A stretch of DNA of 64,000 nucleotides from Belnapia mucosa (lineage in GTDB: Bacteria > Pseudomonadota > Alphaproteobacteria > Acetobacterales > Acetobacteraceae). The notes below the pieces were generated by a model, which ran no database searches, had not been told where the DNA came from, and saw only the letters and a program-made list of their open reading frames with translations. Shown one piece after another: positions 1 through 8,555 of this stretch. Every line of letters starts with the position of its first letter. Position 1 is the stretch's first letter. The stretch lies in NCBI RefSeq assembly GCF_016775475.1, contig NZ_JAEUXJ010000002.1:286013-350012 (forward strand). Direction: 5' to 3'. Made by a program: the position numbers and the translations under genes.

Positions 1-441
1 TTCAATCCGGGCGACTACTGGGCCGTTGCCGGGACCGGGGATTTCGACGGCGACGGCAAGTCCGACATCCTCTGGCGCGGCCATGGCGGCGAAGTGACGG
101 TCTGGCAGATGAACGGCAACCAGATCAGCGGCGGCGGCAGCGTGGACTTCAATCCGGGCGACTACTGGGCCGTTGCCGGGACCGGGGATTTCGACGGCGA
201 CGGCAAGTCCGACATCCTCTGGCGTGGCCAGGGCGGCGAAGTGACGGTCTGGCAGATGAACGGCAACCAGATCAGCGGCGGCGGCAGCGTGGACTTCAAC
301 CCCGGTTCCTACTGGTCCATCACCGGGGTGGGGGATTTCAACGGCGACGGGAAGTCCGACATCCTCTGGCACGGCCAGGCCGACGAGGCGGAGATCTGGG
401 AGATGAACGGCTCGCAGCTGACCAGCGGCGCCCAGGTCAGT
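1..441 (+). repeat. 147-bp in-frame tandem repeat, three copies
   Basis: Units run 1-147, 148-294 and 295-441. I count only two differences in 147 bases between the first two (near 78 and 84). The third is clearly diverged but keeps the length. The pattern indicates a recent whole-blade duplication beside an older one. Confidence 0.9.
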
Positions 442-477
442 ATCGATCCCGCTTCCCATTGGGCGGTGGTCGGCTGA
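1..477 (+). CDS. FG-GAP/VCBS repeat protein, C-terminal part (5' end outside window)
   Basis: The reading frame is open from base 1 and stops at TGA 475-477, so only the last 158 residues are seen. They form three 49-residue repeats plus a short fourth. Each carries the acidic FG-GAP/VCBS core DFDGDGKSDILW (DFNGDGKSDILW in the third), followed by a tryptophan-rich strand such as VTVWQMNG. Such loops bind calcium in integrin-like beta-propellers of secreted or surface proteins. Signal peptide and enzymatic domains, if any, lie upstream. The chain ends shortly after the last blade with no visible RTX nonapeptides. The family call is firm; substrate and exact role cannot be told from this part. 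Confidence 0.85.
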   Translation, partial: FNPGDYWAVAGTGDFDGDGKSDILWRGHGGEVTVWQMNGNQISGGGSVDFNPGDYWAVAGTGDFDGDGKSDILWRGQGGEVTVWQMNGNQISGGGSVDFNPGSYWSITGVGDFNGDGKSDILWHGQADEAEIWEMNGSQLTSGAQVSIDPASHWAVVG

Positions 478-704
478 CCTGACGCACCAGGCGTCGCGCC
501 CTGGGCCCGGTCGACGGTGCTCCAGGGCGCGGCCCAACGCGCGGCCTCGGGACCTGCGGGCTTCGGTCCGCTGGGATGAGGCCGCGAGGGCGTCCAGGCG
601 GTGGCCAAGCGACACCGTGATCTGAACCCTCGCCGTCCAGGCTCGTTGACATCGCGCAACCGCCCCGCAGCCCCGGGACGGGCCCAGACCTGGACCGTGC
701 CGCC

Positions 705-1073
705 ATGCTTCTCCCCTTCGCCCCCCGTGGATCCGCCCGCAGCCTGCCGCCCGACCTGGCCGGCCGCAGCCCAAGCCTGGTCGCCTTCCGCCCCGGCCAG
801 CGCGACGGGGTAGTCGAAGGCGCCGTCCTGCGCGGCGAGCGCGAGCGCTACACCATCGTCCTCCGCGCCGGGCAGCGGCTCTCGGTCGAGCTGCGCTGCC
901 GCGAGCAGAATGCGGTCTTCGACATCCGCCTGCCGGTGCCCGTCGGCACCGCCCCGATGCTGGCCGATCTCCGCATCTGGAGCGGCATCGCCCCAGTGAC
1001 CGGCCCCGTCCTCATCGAGGTCAGCCCAGTCTACGGCAACGCCACCTACCGCATGCATCTCCGGCTGGACTAG
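705..1073 (+). CDS. Small beta-rich hypothetical protein (pre-peptidase C-terminal-like fold)
   Basis: A 122-residue protein I do not recognise by name. From about residue 38 it shows the pattern of PPC-like jelly-roll domains: a glycine-rich opening strand, then RYTIVLRAGQRLSVEL, a central phenylalanine strand (FDIRLP) and a closing YRMHLRLD strand. This resembles small secreted or envelope proteins common in Acetobacteraceae. No convincing signal peptide follows the ATG at 705, so the true start may lie elsewhere. Its stop codon TAG lies in a CTAG. It stands alone between the repeat protein and a convergent acyltransferase. The fold is inferred by eye and the function is unknown. Confidence 0.5.
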   Translation: MLLPFAPRGSARSLPPDLAGRSPSLVAFRPGQRDGVVEGAVLRGERERYTIVLRAGQRLSVELRCREQNAVFDIRLPVPVGTAPMLADLRIWSGIAPVTGPVLIEVSPVYGNATYRMHLRLD

Positions 1074-1184
1074 GGCCCGTTCGACAAGGCCGGCGGTTGA
1101 GGGCCGGCGAGGGATTTTTCGGCCGACGCGCCCAGGGCGAAAAAGACCCAGCGGATGGCCCTGGACCGACCCGATCGGCCTTGT

Positions 1185-1267
1185 CTCACGGAAGCCGCTC
1201 TAGCTTGTTGTCTGGACGAGCAAATTACTTCGATCAGGTGATCCCACCTGATCGAAGTTTGCTCTAG
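1185..1267. repeat. CTAG-bounded palindromic element, partial copy A
   Basis: These 83 bases align without gaps to 39411-39493, with about 13 differences. The outer stem GAGCAAA (1218-1224) pairs with TTTGCTC (1258-1264). A 3-nt bulge precedes a perfect 13-bp inner stem (1228-1240 with 1245-1257) around the loop ATCC. CTAG sits at 1200-1203 and 1264-1267. The left-hand palindrome of the full element is lost. It lies between two convergent genes, so it could also act as a terminator. Confidence 0.8.
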
Positions 1268-1276
1268 GCGGCGCAG

Positions 1277-2371
1277 TCAGCCCGCCGGGACCGCCGCCAT
1301 CCGCCGGGCCTTGCGGCCGGCGAGGCCCAGGATCCAGCGCTGCACCGGCACCTCGATGAAGCGCCAGGCGGCCCAGCCCAAGGCCTGGCTGGCGGCGAAG
1401 CCGGCCACCATCAGCAGCAAGCGCAGGCCGAGCCCTGGCTGGCCGAGCCGCAGCACGCCGACCAGCACGGCCTCGATGAAGACCCAGCAGAGATAGGTGC
1501 CGAAGGACGCCTCGCCGAGGCGCAACAGCAGGTCCGGCCGCACCGGTGCCAGCTGGTCGCGCCCCGCATGCCAGATGGCCGGGATCAGCGCCGCCAATCC
1601 GGTGGCGGACAGCGCATCCAGGCCGAGCAGAAGGCCGAGCGGGAGGGCCACCACGCCAGCCCTTGCCGCGGCGGCAGGGATGCATCCCGCCATGGTCGCG
1701 CGACCCAGCAGCAGGCCAAGGCCGAATTCCAGGCCGAAGCGAACCAGTCCGAGATGCAGCGTGTAATTCAGCCCGATTCCCGGCTCCAGCAGCGACAGGG
1801 CCCAGAGACCGATCAGGAGCAGCCCTGCCGTCCCGAGGCAGGCGGCCAGCGGCAGGCGGATGACGCCAGCCAGCAGCAGCGGGAAGGCCAGATAGCCCGC
1901 CCATTCCGCCGACAGCGCCCAGCTGGGGGAGTTCCAGGCCAGCTGCCCGGTTGTCTCCCAGGCATTGAGCAGCGCCAATTGCAGCAGGAATTGGCCCGGG
2001 GCGAAGCGTTCAGGCTCCCTGACCTCCGCACCGCAGGCCACCGCAAGGCCGACGAGCGCGGCCAGCGCCAGCAGCGCCAGCGCATGGAGCGGCCAGGTCC
2101 TGGCGAAGCGGCGCAGCAGGAAGCGGCCAATGCCAGCGGAACCCTGCGGCGGGCGCGAGCCGTAGCCGAGCCACAGCACGAAGCCCGACAGCAGGAAGAA
2201 TCCGTCCACCCCCAGATAGCCGCTGCGGATCACGGGCCGGAGCCAGGCCAGGTCCACCGTCACGCGCAGCAGCAGATCGAGGTGATAGAGAACCACCCAG
2301 CCGATGAAGAGCAGCCGCAGCCGTGCCAGGCCGGCATGGTGCGGGGGGAGGGCGGCGACCTGCACCGTCAC
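1277..2371 (-). CDS. Acyltransferase 3 family membrane protein
   Basis: About 364 residues with many hydrophobic helices, typical of the OafA/acyltransferase-3 family that O-acylates sugars or lipids at the inner membrane. Visible family marks are the early histidine in VLYHLDLL, the segment GYLGVDGFFLLSGF and the C-terminal EVPVQRW. I chose the GTG at 2371 because it overlaps the TGA stop (2368-2370) of the upstream dioxygenase as GTGA, the usual form of translational coupling; a second in-frame GTG lies six bases on. The frame stays open further upstream, but that stretch only shadows the dioxygenase. The acyl acceptor cannot be inferred. Confidence 0.8.
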   Translation of the reverse strand: MTVQVAALPPHHAGLARLRLLFIGWVVLYHLDLLLRVTVDLAWLRPVIRSGYLGVDGFFLLSGFVLWLGYGSRPPQGSAGIGRFLLRRFARTWPLHALALLALAALVGLAVACGAEVREPERFAPGQFLLQLALLNAWETTGQLAWNSPSWALSAEWAGYLAFPLLLAGVIRLPLAACLGTAGLLLIGLWALSLLEPGIGLNYTLHLGLVRFGLEFGLGLLLGRATMAGCIPAAAARAGVVALPLGLLLGLDALSATGLAALIPAIWHAGRDQLAPVRPDLLLRLGEASFGTYLCWVFIEAVLVGVLRLGQPGLGLRLLLMVAGFAASQALGWAAWRFIEVPVQRWILGLAGRKARRMAAVPAG

Positions 2372-3315
2372 CCGGATGCCGGCCGGACATGGCGCACGAC
2401 GTCGGTGATGCCGAAGGAGATCTCGAGGACGAGACGCCTCCCCTCCGTCACCAGCGTGCCGGTATGGTAGCCGAAGGGATCCTCGACGAAGCCCGTGCCG
2501 GCCGGTCCGGTGATCATCTGCACCGCCTTGCGGCCATAGGCGCCGATGATCTGCCGGTCCGTCTTCGCGCTGAAGAGCGGGAAATGATGGGCGAAAGGAC
2601 GGTGCGCATGGCTGCCGCGGACATAGAGATGCGGGCCGCCGCGTTCGTCCACATCCGTCAGGTAGAAGAAGAACTTCATCTGATGCCAATCGGCCAGATC
2701 GAAGTGGAAGGAGTCCTGGGCCGCGAGGCTCAGATCCGTCCGGCTCGGGGCCTGGCTCGGGAAGCTCCACCACAGCCGGACATCGATGACCCGCGGCTCC
2801 GCGCCGAGATAGCGTGCCGCGATGTCCTGGAGCCAGCGATTGCGGACGAGTTCGGCAACCTCGGGGCAGTTCTGCATGGGGTCGCGCAAGGAGCCGACCA
2901 GGAGCTTGCACCCGTGCTGCCGCTCCGCCTCGGCATGGCCATCGATGGTGAACGGGGTGGTCCAGTGCCGTCCGCCGTAGCAGGTATTGGTCTCGGCATA
3001 GGCGCGGATGCGCGTGACCATATCGGGCGGAAGCCGGAGTCCGGTGGCAATGCCCTCGGCCTTCACCGCGGCGGCGACGGTGGCCGAGTCCCAGGGCGCC
3101 AGGGCTTCGCCTGGTCCCGGGGCCGCAACCTGCCTGCGCCGTGCGATGGCGATCAGCCCCTGCACGCCCCGACGCGCCATGGGGCAGCGGCCCAGCACGA
3201 AGAACACCAGCCAGGCCGGATGTGCCCTCAGATCCTGCCACAGCCGTGGCAGACGGGCCATGAAGCGTCGAAGACGGCTCCAGCCTTCGTCACCACTGAT
3301 CGATAGCGAGAGCAT
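2368..3315 (-). CDS. Phytanoyl-CoA dioxygenase (PhyH) family protein
   Basis: 315 residues. The Fe(II)/2-oxoglutarate facial triad is visible: H204-F-D206 in DSFHFDLADWHQMKFFFYL and the distal H284 in FGYHTG, followed by arginines 293-294 that would hold 2-oxoglutarate. The segment GGPHLYVRGSH is typical of PhyH-like enzymes. The first 60 residues are basic and hydrophobic and could form a membrane-associated N-terminus. It is co-translated with the acyltransferase through a GTGA overlap, suggesting hydroxylation and acylation of the same lipid or secondary metabolite. The family is fairly certain, the substrate unknown. Confidence 0.8.
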   Translation of the reverse strand: MLSLSISGDEGWSRLRRFMARLPRLWQDLRAHPAWLVFFVLGRCPMARRGVQGLIAIARRRQVAAPGPGEALAPWDSATVAAAVKAEGIATGLRLPPDMVTRIRAYAETNTCYGGRHWTTPFTIDGHAEAERQHGCKLLVGSLRDPMQNCPEVAELVRNRWLQDIAARYLGAEPRVIDVRLWWSFPSQAPSRTDLSLAAQDSFHFDLADWHQMKFFFYLTDVDERGGPHLYVRGSHAHRPFAHHFPLFSAKTDRQIIGAYGRKAVQMITGPAGTGFVEDPFGYHTGTLVTEGRRLVLEISFGITDVVRHVRPASG

Positions 3316-3505
3316 CCCGACCCTCCAGTCGCATACCGACCCAATATTACGGCAAGCAAATGCAACCCGCTCTCAATTGAAACGGAGTTCATTGCGGGAG
3401 GAGTACACAGCTGCGTGCTTGGCCGGGCGGGCTCGCCCATCTCACGGGCATATCGCCACGCCCGATCGGCATGCCATCCTCCGGCCGAACACCGGAGGAA
3501 ACGCC

Positions 3506-5137
3506 ATGCCCGAAGGCTCCCTCGCGCGCGGGGCGGCGGCGGCCGTCCATGTCGCCGATGTCCTCGTCCTCGGCGCCGGCTCGGCCGGCTGCGTCATCGC
3601 CGCGCGCCTGTCGGAAGACCCGGCCACCCAGGTCGCGCTGATCGAGGCCGGGCCCGCCGCCTGGCGCGACCCCTGGATCCGCATTCCCGCCGGCTTCGCC
3701 CGGCTCTATGCCTCCGGCAAATACGACTGGCGCTTCCACACCGAGGCCGAGCCGGGGCTCGAAGGCCGCAGCATCCATTGGCCACGCGGCAAGGTGGTCG
3801 GCGGCTCCGGCGCGGTGAACGGCCTCGTCTTCCTGCGCGGCAGCCCGCGCGACTATGACCGCTGGGCGCAGTCCGGCGCGCGCGGCTGGGGCTATGACGA
3901 CGTGCTGCCCTTCTTCCGCCGGATGGAACGCTGGGCGGGCGAGCCTTCGCCCGAGCGCGGCACCGAGGGCCCGATCCATGCCAGCGAGGCGCGCCACACC
4001 TCGCCGGGCGCCGAGGCCTTCGTCGCCGCCGCGCTGGCCATGGGCCATAAGCGGGTGAGGGATTTCAACGGCGCCTGGCATGAGGGCGCCGGGCCGATGC
4101 AGATGAATGTGAAGGGCGGCTTCCGCAGCCATTCGGGCGACATGTTCCTCCGCCCCGCCCGCGGCCGGCCCAATCTGCGGATCATGCCGGAGCGCACCAT
4201 CCTCCGCCTGCTCTTCGAGGGCACGCGCTGCACCGGCGCCTTGGTCCAGGGCCCGGCGGGGCCCGAGCGCTGGGAGGCGCGGCGCCAGGTCGTGCTCTCG
4301 GCCGGCGCCATCGGCACGCCGCATCTCCTCATGCTGTCGGGCATCGGCGATGGCGCGCATCTGCAATCGATGGGGATCGAGACGCGGCTGCATGCGCCCG
4401 GCGTCGGGCAGAACCTGCAGGACCATTTCCTCCAGCGCATGCGCTACCGGGTGAAGCCCTGCGGCACGGTGAATGAGCTGGTGCGGGGCCCGATGGGCAA
4501 GCTGCGCATGGCCGCGCGCTATGCCTTCGACCGGCGCGGCCCGATGAGCATCGGCGCCGCCGAGGCCAACCTGTTTGCCCGCGTGCTGCCCGGCGCCGAG
4601 GAGCCGGACATGCAATACCTCTTCGTCAATTTCACCGTCACGACCTATGACCAGGGCCCCGACCCTTGGCCCGGCTTCATGTTCAGCGCCTGCCAGTGCC
4701 GCCCGGACAGCCGCGGCACCATCACGCTGCGCAGCCCCGACCCTGCCGACAAGCCGGTGATCCGCGCCAACTACCTGGAAGCCGCGAGCGACCGCCGCCT
4801 GATGGTCGAGGGCGTGAAATATGCCCGCCGCCTCGCCGCCGAGGCCCCGCTCGCCGCGCTGATCGAGGAGGAGCTGACGCCCGGCCCGCGGGTGCAGTCC
4901 GATGAGGAGATACTGGCAAAAATCCGCCAGGACGGCGGCACCGTCTACCACCCCTGCGGCACCGCCCGGATGGGCGAGGATTCGATTGCCCCGGTGGATC
5001 GCCGGCTGCGGCTGAAGGGGGTGGAGGGGCTGATGGTGGCGGATGCCAGCGTCATGCCCCTCATTCCCTCCTCCAACATCCAGCCGGCGGCGCTGATGAT
5101 CGGGGAGAGGGCGGCGGCGCTGCTCACCGCCCGCTAG
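3506..5137 (+). CDS. GMC family oxidoreductase (choline-dehydrogenase-like)
   Basis: 543 residues. The FAD-binding [15 protein letters not shown] motif lies near residue 23. The GMC signature WPRGKVVGGSGAVNG follows, and the active-site His is in YHPCGTARMG with the partner Asn in SSNIQPAALMIGE. The family oxidises primary or secondary alcohols with FAD. The ATG at 3506 has GGAGG 7 bases upstream; the frame is open much further up but without protein-like sequence. TAG is the stop. A paralogue lies at 40229-41833. The substrate is not predictable. Confidence 0.88.
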   Translation: MPEGSLARGAAAAVHVADVLVLGAGSAGCVIAARLSEDPATQVALIEAGPAAWRDPWIRIPAGFARLYASGKYDWRFHTEAEPGLEGRSIHWPRGKVVGGSGAVNGLVFLRGSPRDYDRWAQSGARGWGYDDVLPFFRRMERWAGEPSPERGTEGPIHASEARHTSPGAEAFVAAALAMGHKRVRDFNGAWHEGAGPMQMNVKGGFRSHSGDMFLRPARGRPNLRIMPERTILRLLFEGTRCTGALVQGPAGPERWEARRQVVLSAGAIGTPHLLMLSGIGDGAHLQSMGIETRLHAPGVGQNLQDHFLQRMRYRVKPCGTVNELVRGPMGKLRMAARYAFDRRGPMSIGAAEANLFARVLPGAEEPDMQYLFVNFTVTTYDQGPDPWPGFMFSACQCRPDSRGTITLRSPDPADKPVIRANYLEAASDRRLMVEGVKYARRLAAEAPLAALIEEELTPGPRVQSDEEILAKIRQDGGTVYHPCGTARMGEDSIAPVDRRLRLKGVEGLMVADASVMPLIPSSNIQPAALMIGERAAALLTAR

Positions 5138-5659
5138 GATGCGTCCGCGGCTGAACAGCCCATGACGGTTGGACGCAGCCCCCGGTGATCGGTCGGTGTC
5201 GCCTTGCTCCCGTATGGCCCATCGGCATCCGGACGACCCAAGGCTGTTATTGCCAGGGTTCCGAATATCTTTTCGGAATCAGCCCGGGCCTCGCAATCTT
5301 GGGAGATTACTTGCCGCAGTTTCATCTGGCGGCCAGCGCCGGATATGACACCCTTCGCCCGCCGGGTATTGCAGCTGCGGCGGTTCACCGCCCATGGCCG
5401 GCCACGAAATGGAACGGCTCCAGGCGGACACTCCGGTCCGGCGCAGGGTCGCCAGTGGATCCCCGCCGGCCCCCATCTGATGGAGGCTGGTGGCCAAGCG
5501 GTGCGGTCCGTGGCGGGTTACCCACGGATGCCTGATCCCGACACCGCGCGCCCCTCCATGATGGGGATCGGCTCGCCCTACGAACACCTGAAGATCTCTA
5601 TTCGCTGACACGGTACATGGCGCGGCGGGCCAGGCAGGCGAGCAACGAGAGGCGGCGGG
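5138..5659. other. Gap of 522 bases without a recognisable gene
   Basis: Frames open here give only low-complexity or arginine/proline-rich translations, and I see no domain. Directly after the GMC stop, TGCGTCC (5139-5145) and GGACGCA (5171-5177) could pair as a terminator stem. TTCCGAA (5259-5265) and TTCGGAA (5272-5278) form another inverted repeat. The rest may be a decayed gene or a long 5' region for the methyltransferase. Confidence 0.4.
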
Positions 5660-6481
5660 ATGGCGCTTGATGCACGGGCCTTCACGGCATTCGAAAGTTC
5701 GGCGCATGACCGCATCGCCGGCCGCTACGCGAAGCACTTCGCTCCCCTGACCGGCCTCGCGCTCGGGCCGCTGCTCGACGCGGCGCGGGTTGCGGCGGGG
5801 CGGCGGGTGCTGGACGTCGCCACCGGCCCCGGCGTAGCCGCCGCGGCCGCGCTCGGCCGCGGGGCGGCCGTCACGGGCCTGGACGTCTCCCCGGGCATGG
5901 TCGCCCTGGCGCAGCAAGCTCATCCCGGCGCCACGTTCCGGGTGGGCGACGTGGTCGCGCTGCCCTTCCCGGACGGTGCCTTCGACGCGGTGCTCGGCAA
6001 CTTCGCGCTCGGCCACTTCCCCGAGCCCGAGGCGGCGCTGGTCGAGTGCGTGCGCGTCCTCGTGCCAGGCGGCGTGCTCGCCTTCAGCTGGTGGGACCGG
6101 CCGGAGCGCCAGCGCGTGCAGGGGTTGTTCAGGGAGGTGATCGCCGAGTTGGGGCTGCCGCCGCACCCGGACGTGCCGCAGGGTCACGACACCCTGCGCT
6201 TCTCCGAGCCGGAGGCCTTCGCCAGGCTGCTGCGCGGGGCGGGGCTCGGCGGGGTGGATGTCGCGGCGCACCGCACCACCCACGCCCTGCCGGATGTCGA
6301 GGCGCTATGGCGGGCGGGCATGGGCGGCATGGCGGTGACCGCCAGCGCGATCGCGGTACAGGACGCGGCTACCCAGGCGCGGGCGCGGGACGTCCTCGCC
6401 AGGCGGGCCGAGGTCTACCGCGGCCCGCGGGGGCTCGACATCCCGATCGCCTACTTCATCGGCACGGGCCGGAAGTCCTGA
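5660..6481 (+). CDS. Class I SAM-dependent methyltransferase
   Basis: 273 residues. Motif I is VLDVATGPGVAAAAA, followed by the acidic GLDVSPGMV strand, the motif DVVALPFPDGAFDAV and FPEPEAALVECVRVLVPGG, the usual UbiE/COQ5-like Methyltransf_11 arrangement. The C-terminal third, with RTTHALPDVEALW, is the variable substrate region. A purine-rich GAGGCGGCGGG precedes the ATG. It stands alone with a large gap upstream. The acceptor could be a quinone, a lipid or a small metabolite; nothing nearby decides. Confidence 0.8.
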   Translation: MALDARAFTAFESSAHDRIAGRYAKHFAPLTGLALGPLLDAARVAAGRRVLDVATGPGVAAAAALGRGAAVTGLDVSPGMVALAQQAHPGATFRVGDVVALPFPDGAFDAVLGNFALGHFPEPEAALVECVRVLVPGGVLAFSWWDRPERQRVQGLFREVIAELGLPPHPDVPQGHDTLRFSEPEAFARLLRGAGLGGVDVAAHRTTHALPDVEALWRAGMGGMAVTASAIAVQDAATQARARDVLARRAEVYRGPRGLDIPIAYFIGTGRKS

Positions 6482-6511
6482 TACGCGAAGCCTAACGGGC
6501 TCAGCCTCCGT

Positions 6512-7531
6512 TCAGTCCCCGAAGCCCTCCAGCACCACCTTGCCGCGCGCCTTGCCGCTTTCGACCGCGGCATGGGCGCGGCGGAGATTGGCCGCGTCGA
6601 TCCGGCCGAAATTCTCCGCCAGCGTCGTCCGCAGCGTCCCGGAATCGAGCATGCGGCTCACCTCGGCCAGCAGCCGGTGCTGCTCTTCCATGTCGGGGGT
6701 GTGGTGCATGGCGCGGGCGAACATGAACTCCCAATGCAGGGAGGCCGATTTCGGCTTCAGCATGCGGAAGTCGGGCGGGACCTTCGGGTCGTCGATCAGG
6801 CAGACCGCGCCCTGCGGCGCGACGATCTCGCAGATGGCGGGCCAATGCACCTCGCTATGCGTGGTGGCGAAGACATGGGGCACCGGCAGGCCGAGCGCCC
6901 GCACCTGCGCCACCAGGTCGCCGCCATGGTCCAGCACCGCATGCGCGCCCATGCCGCGCACCCAGTCCATCGTCTCCGGCCGGCTGGCGGTGGCCAGCAC
7001 CTGCAGGCCCGTCAGCTGCCGCGCCAGCTGCACGGCGATGGAGCCGACGCCGCCGGCGCCGCCGATGATCAGCACCGCCTCCTGCCGCGGCGCGGGGTCG
7101 CGGGCAATGCCGAGCCGGTCGAACAGCGCCTCCCAGGCGGTGATCGCGGTCAGCGGCACGGCGGCGGCCTCGGCGAAGGACAGGCGGGCGGGCTTCGGCC
7201 CGACGATCCGCTCATCGACCAGGTGCATCGCGCTGTCGGTGCCGGGGCGGGTGATGTCGCCGGCATAGAAGACCGCATCGCCCGGCCGGAACAGCCGCGC
7301 CTCCGGCCCTACCGCGCGCACCACGCCGGCGGCGTCGTAGCCGAGAACCTTCGGCGTGCCGCCCGGATCGGTCCGCATCCGCACCTTGGTATCGACCGGG
7401 TTCACCGAGACGGCGCGCACCTCGACCAGCAGGTCGCGGCCGGTGGGTGCCGCCGGATCGGGCAGGGTCACGTCCTGGAGCGAGCCGGGATCGGCGATCG
7501 GCAGGCTGCGGGTATAGGCGACGGCTTTCAT
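6512..7531 (-). CDS. Zinc-type alcohol dehydrogenase / quinone oxidoreductase family protein
   Basis: About 339 residues of the medium-chain dehydrogenase superfamily. It shows the N-terminal GroES-like half (SVNPVDTKVRM, GYDAAGVVRAVG) and the NADPH-binding IIGGAGGVGSIAVQLAR. The catalytic zinc cysteine of true alcohol dehydrogenases is replaced at VNPVDTK, so it belongs with the zinc-free quinone/enone reductases (YogA/ZADH-like). I start at ATG 7531 because GGAGA lies 8 bases upstream; a TTG at 7546 is also in frame. It is divergent from the LysR gene at 7617, its probable regulator. Confidence 0.82.
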   Translation of the reverse strand: MKAVAYTRSLPIADPGSLQDVTLPDPAAPTGRDLLVEVRAVSVNPVDTKVRMRTDPGGTPKVLGYDAAGVVRAVGPEARLFRPGDAVFYAGDITRPGTDSAMHLVDERIVGPKPARLSFAEAAAVPLTAITAWEALFDRLGIARDPAPRQEAVLIIGGAGGVGSIAVQLARQLTGLQVLATASRPETMDWVRGMGAHAVLDHGGDLVAQVRALGLPVPHVFATTHSEVHWPAICEIVAPQGAVCLIDDPKVPPDFRMLKPKSASLHWEFMFARAMHHTPDMEEQHRLLAEVSRMLDSGTLRTTLAENFGRIDAANLRRAHAAVESGKARGKVVLEGFGD

Positions 7532-7579
7532 GGTCCTGGTCTCCAATGGCGGGCGGCAGGGTGCATCCGCGGAATCGAA

Positions 7580-7613
7580 TTGAAAATCGGGCCCTTGAGC
7601 GAAACACTTTCAA
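7580..7613. promoter_or_regulatory. Inverted repeat in the divergent reductase/lysR intergenic region
   Basis: TTGAAA (7580-7585) and TTTCAA (7608-7613) face each other across 22 bases between the two divergent starts. The right half lies just before the lysR ATG. This is a plausible LysR-type binding region, inferred from position and symmetry only. Confidence 0.35.
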
Positions 7614-7616
7614 CCG

Positions 7617-8534
7617 ATGCTCAGCAATCCGCCCTTCGACCTGCCCGATCTCCGCCTGCTGCAACGCATCGCCCAGGCTGGCAGCCTCTCCGCCGCGGCC
7701 GGCGCGCTCGGCCTGACCCCGGCCGCGGCCAGCCGGCGGCTGGCGGTGCTGGAAGGGCGGCTCGGCCTGCGCCTGTTTGCCCGCACCACCCGGCGCCTGC
7801 GCCCGACGCCCGAGGGCGAGGCCTTCCTGCCGCATGTCGAGCGCATCCTGGCCGCCGCCGCCGAAGCCGAGGCGGCGCTGCCCGGCGGCAGCGGCGCGCT
7901 GTCCGGTACGCTGCGCCTCACCGCCCCCGCCACCTTCGGACGCAAGGTTCTGGCCCCGGTCCTGGCCGAGCTGCTGGCGGCCCATCCAGGCCTGCGGCTC
8001 GACCTGCTGCTGACCGACAGCCAGCTCGACCTCGTCGCCACCGGCTGCGATGCCGCGGTGCGGATCGCCCCGCTCTCGGGCCAGACCCTGGTGGCGCGGC
8101 GCCTCGCCTATAATCACCGGGTGCTCTGCGCCGCCCCGGCCTATCTCGCCCGCTGCGGCACGCCGCACAGCCTCGCGGAGCTGGCGCGGCATGATGCGCT
8201 GGTCCTGCACGGGGTCGAGGCCTGGATGCTGGTCCCCGAGGGCGGCGGCCCGGCCCGGCGCGCCCGGCTCTCGCCCCGCGTGGTCAGCAGCAGCAATGAG
8301 GCGCTGCGCGAGGCCTGCCTGGCCGGGCTCGGGATCGGGCTGCACTCCACCTGGGATGTCGGGGAGCATCTGCGCCGTGGCGAGCTGGTCGCCCTGCCGC
8401 CGAGCCTCGGCCAGCCGGAACAGCTCGGCATCTGGCTGGTCTTTCCCGGCCATGGCGCCGCCCCGGCCCGGCTGCGCGCCCTGACCGAGCTGCTGGTGCG
8501 GCATCTCGGCCCCGTGCCGCCCTGGGAGAGGTGA
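7617..8534 (+). CDS. LysR family transcriptional regulator
   Basis: 305 residues. The N-terminal winged helix-turn-helix runs about residues 8-65 (LRLLQRIAQAGSLSAAAGAL, then AASRRLAVLEGRLGLRLFAR). The periplasmic-binding-like effector domain begins at SGTLRLTAPATFGRKV. No clear ribosome site precedes the ATG, so the message may be leaderless or nearly so. Because it is divergent from the reductase at 6512-7531, it most likely controls that gene in response to a quinone or enone. The family is certain, the effector unknown. Confidence 0.9.
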   Translation: MLSNPPFDLPDLRLLQRIAQAGSLSAAAGALGLTPAAASRRLAVLEGRLGLRLFARTTRRLRPTPEGEAFLPHVERILAAAAEAEAALPGGSGALSGTLRLTAPATFGRKVLAPVLAELLAAHPGLRLDLLLTDSQLDLVATGCDAAVRIAPLSGQTLVARRLAYNHRVLCAAPAYLARCGTPHSLAELARHDALVLHGVEAWMLVPEGGGPARRARLSPRVVSSSNEALREACLAGLGIGLHSTWDVGEHLRRGELVALPPSLGQPEQLGIWLVFPGHGAAPARLRALTELLVRHLGPVPPWER

Positions 8535-8555
8535 GGTGAGGGGAGGGGGCGCCGC

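Noticed and set aside
309..1058. Minus-strand frame opposite the FG-GAP end and the PPC-like gene
   Set aside because: No protein-like pattern, and it overlaps two better supported plus-strand genes.
5134..5177. CTAG plus inverted repeat after the first GMC gene as another copy of the mosaic element
   Set aside because: It starts with CTAG, but there is no CTAG at the right end, no 3x3 loop geometry and no GTTGTTT spacer, so I treat it as a possible terminator only.
5204..5608. Possible 134-codon gene in the gap after the first GMC gene
   Set aside because: No ribosome site, no recognisable domain and uneven composition; kept only as an unexplained gap.
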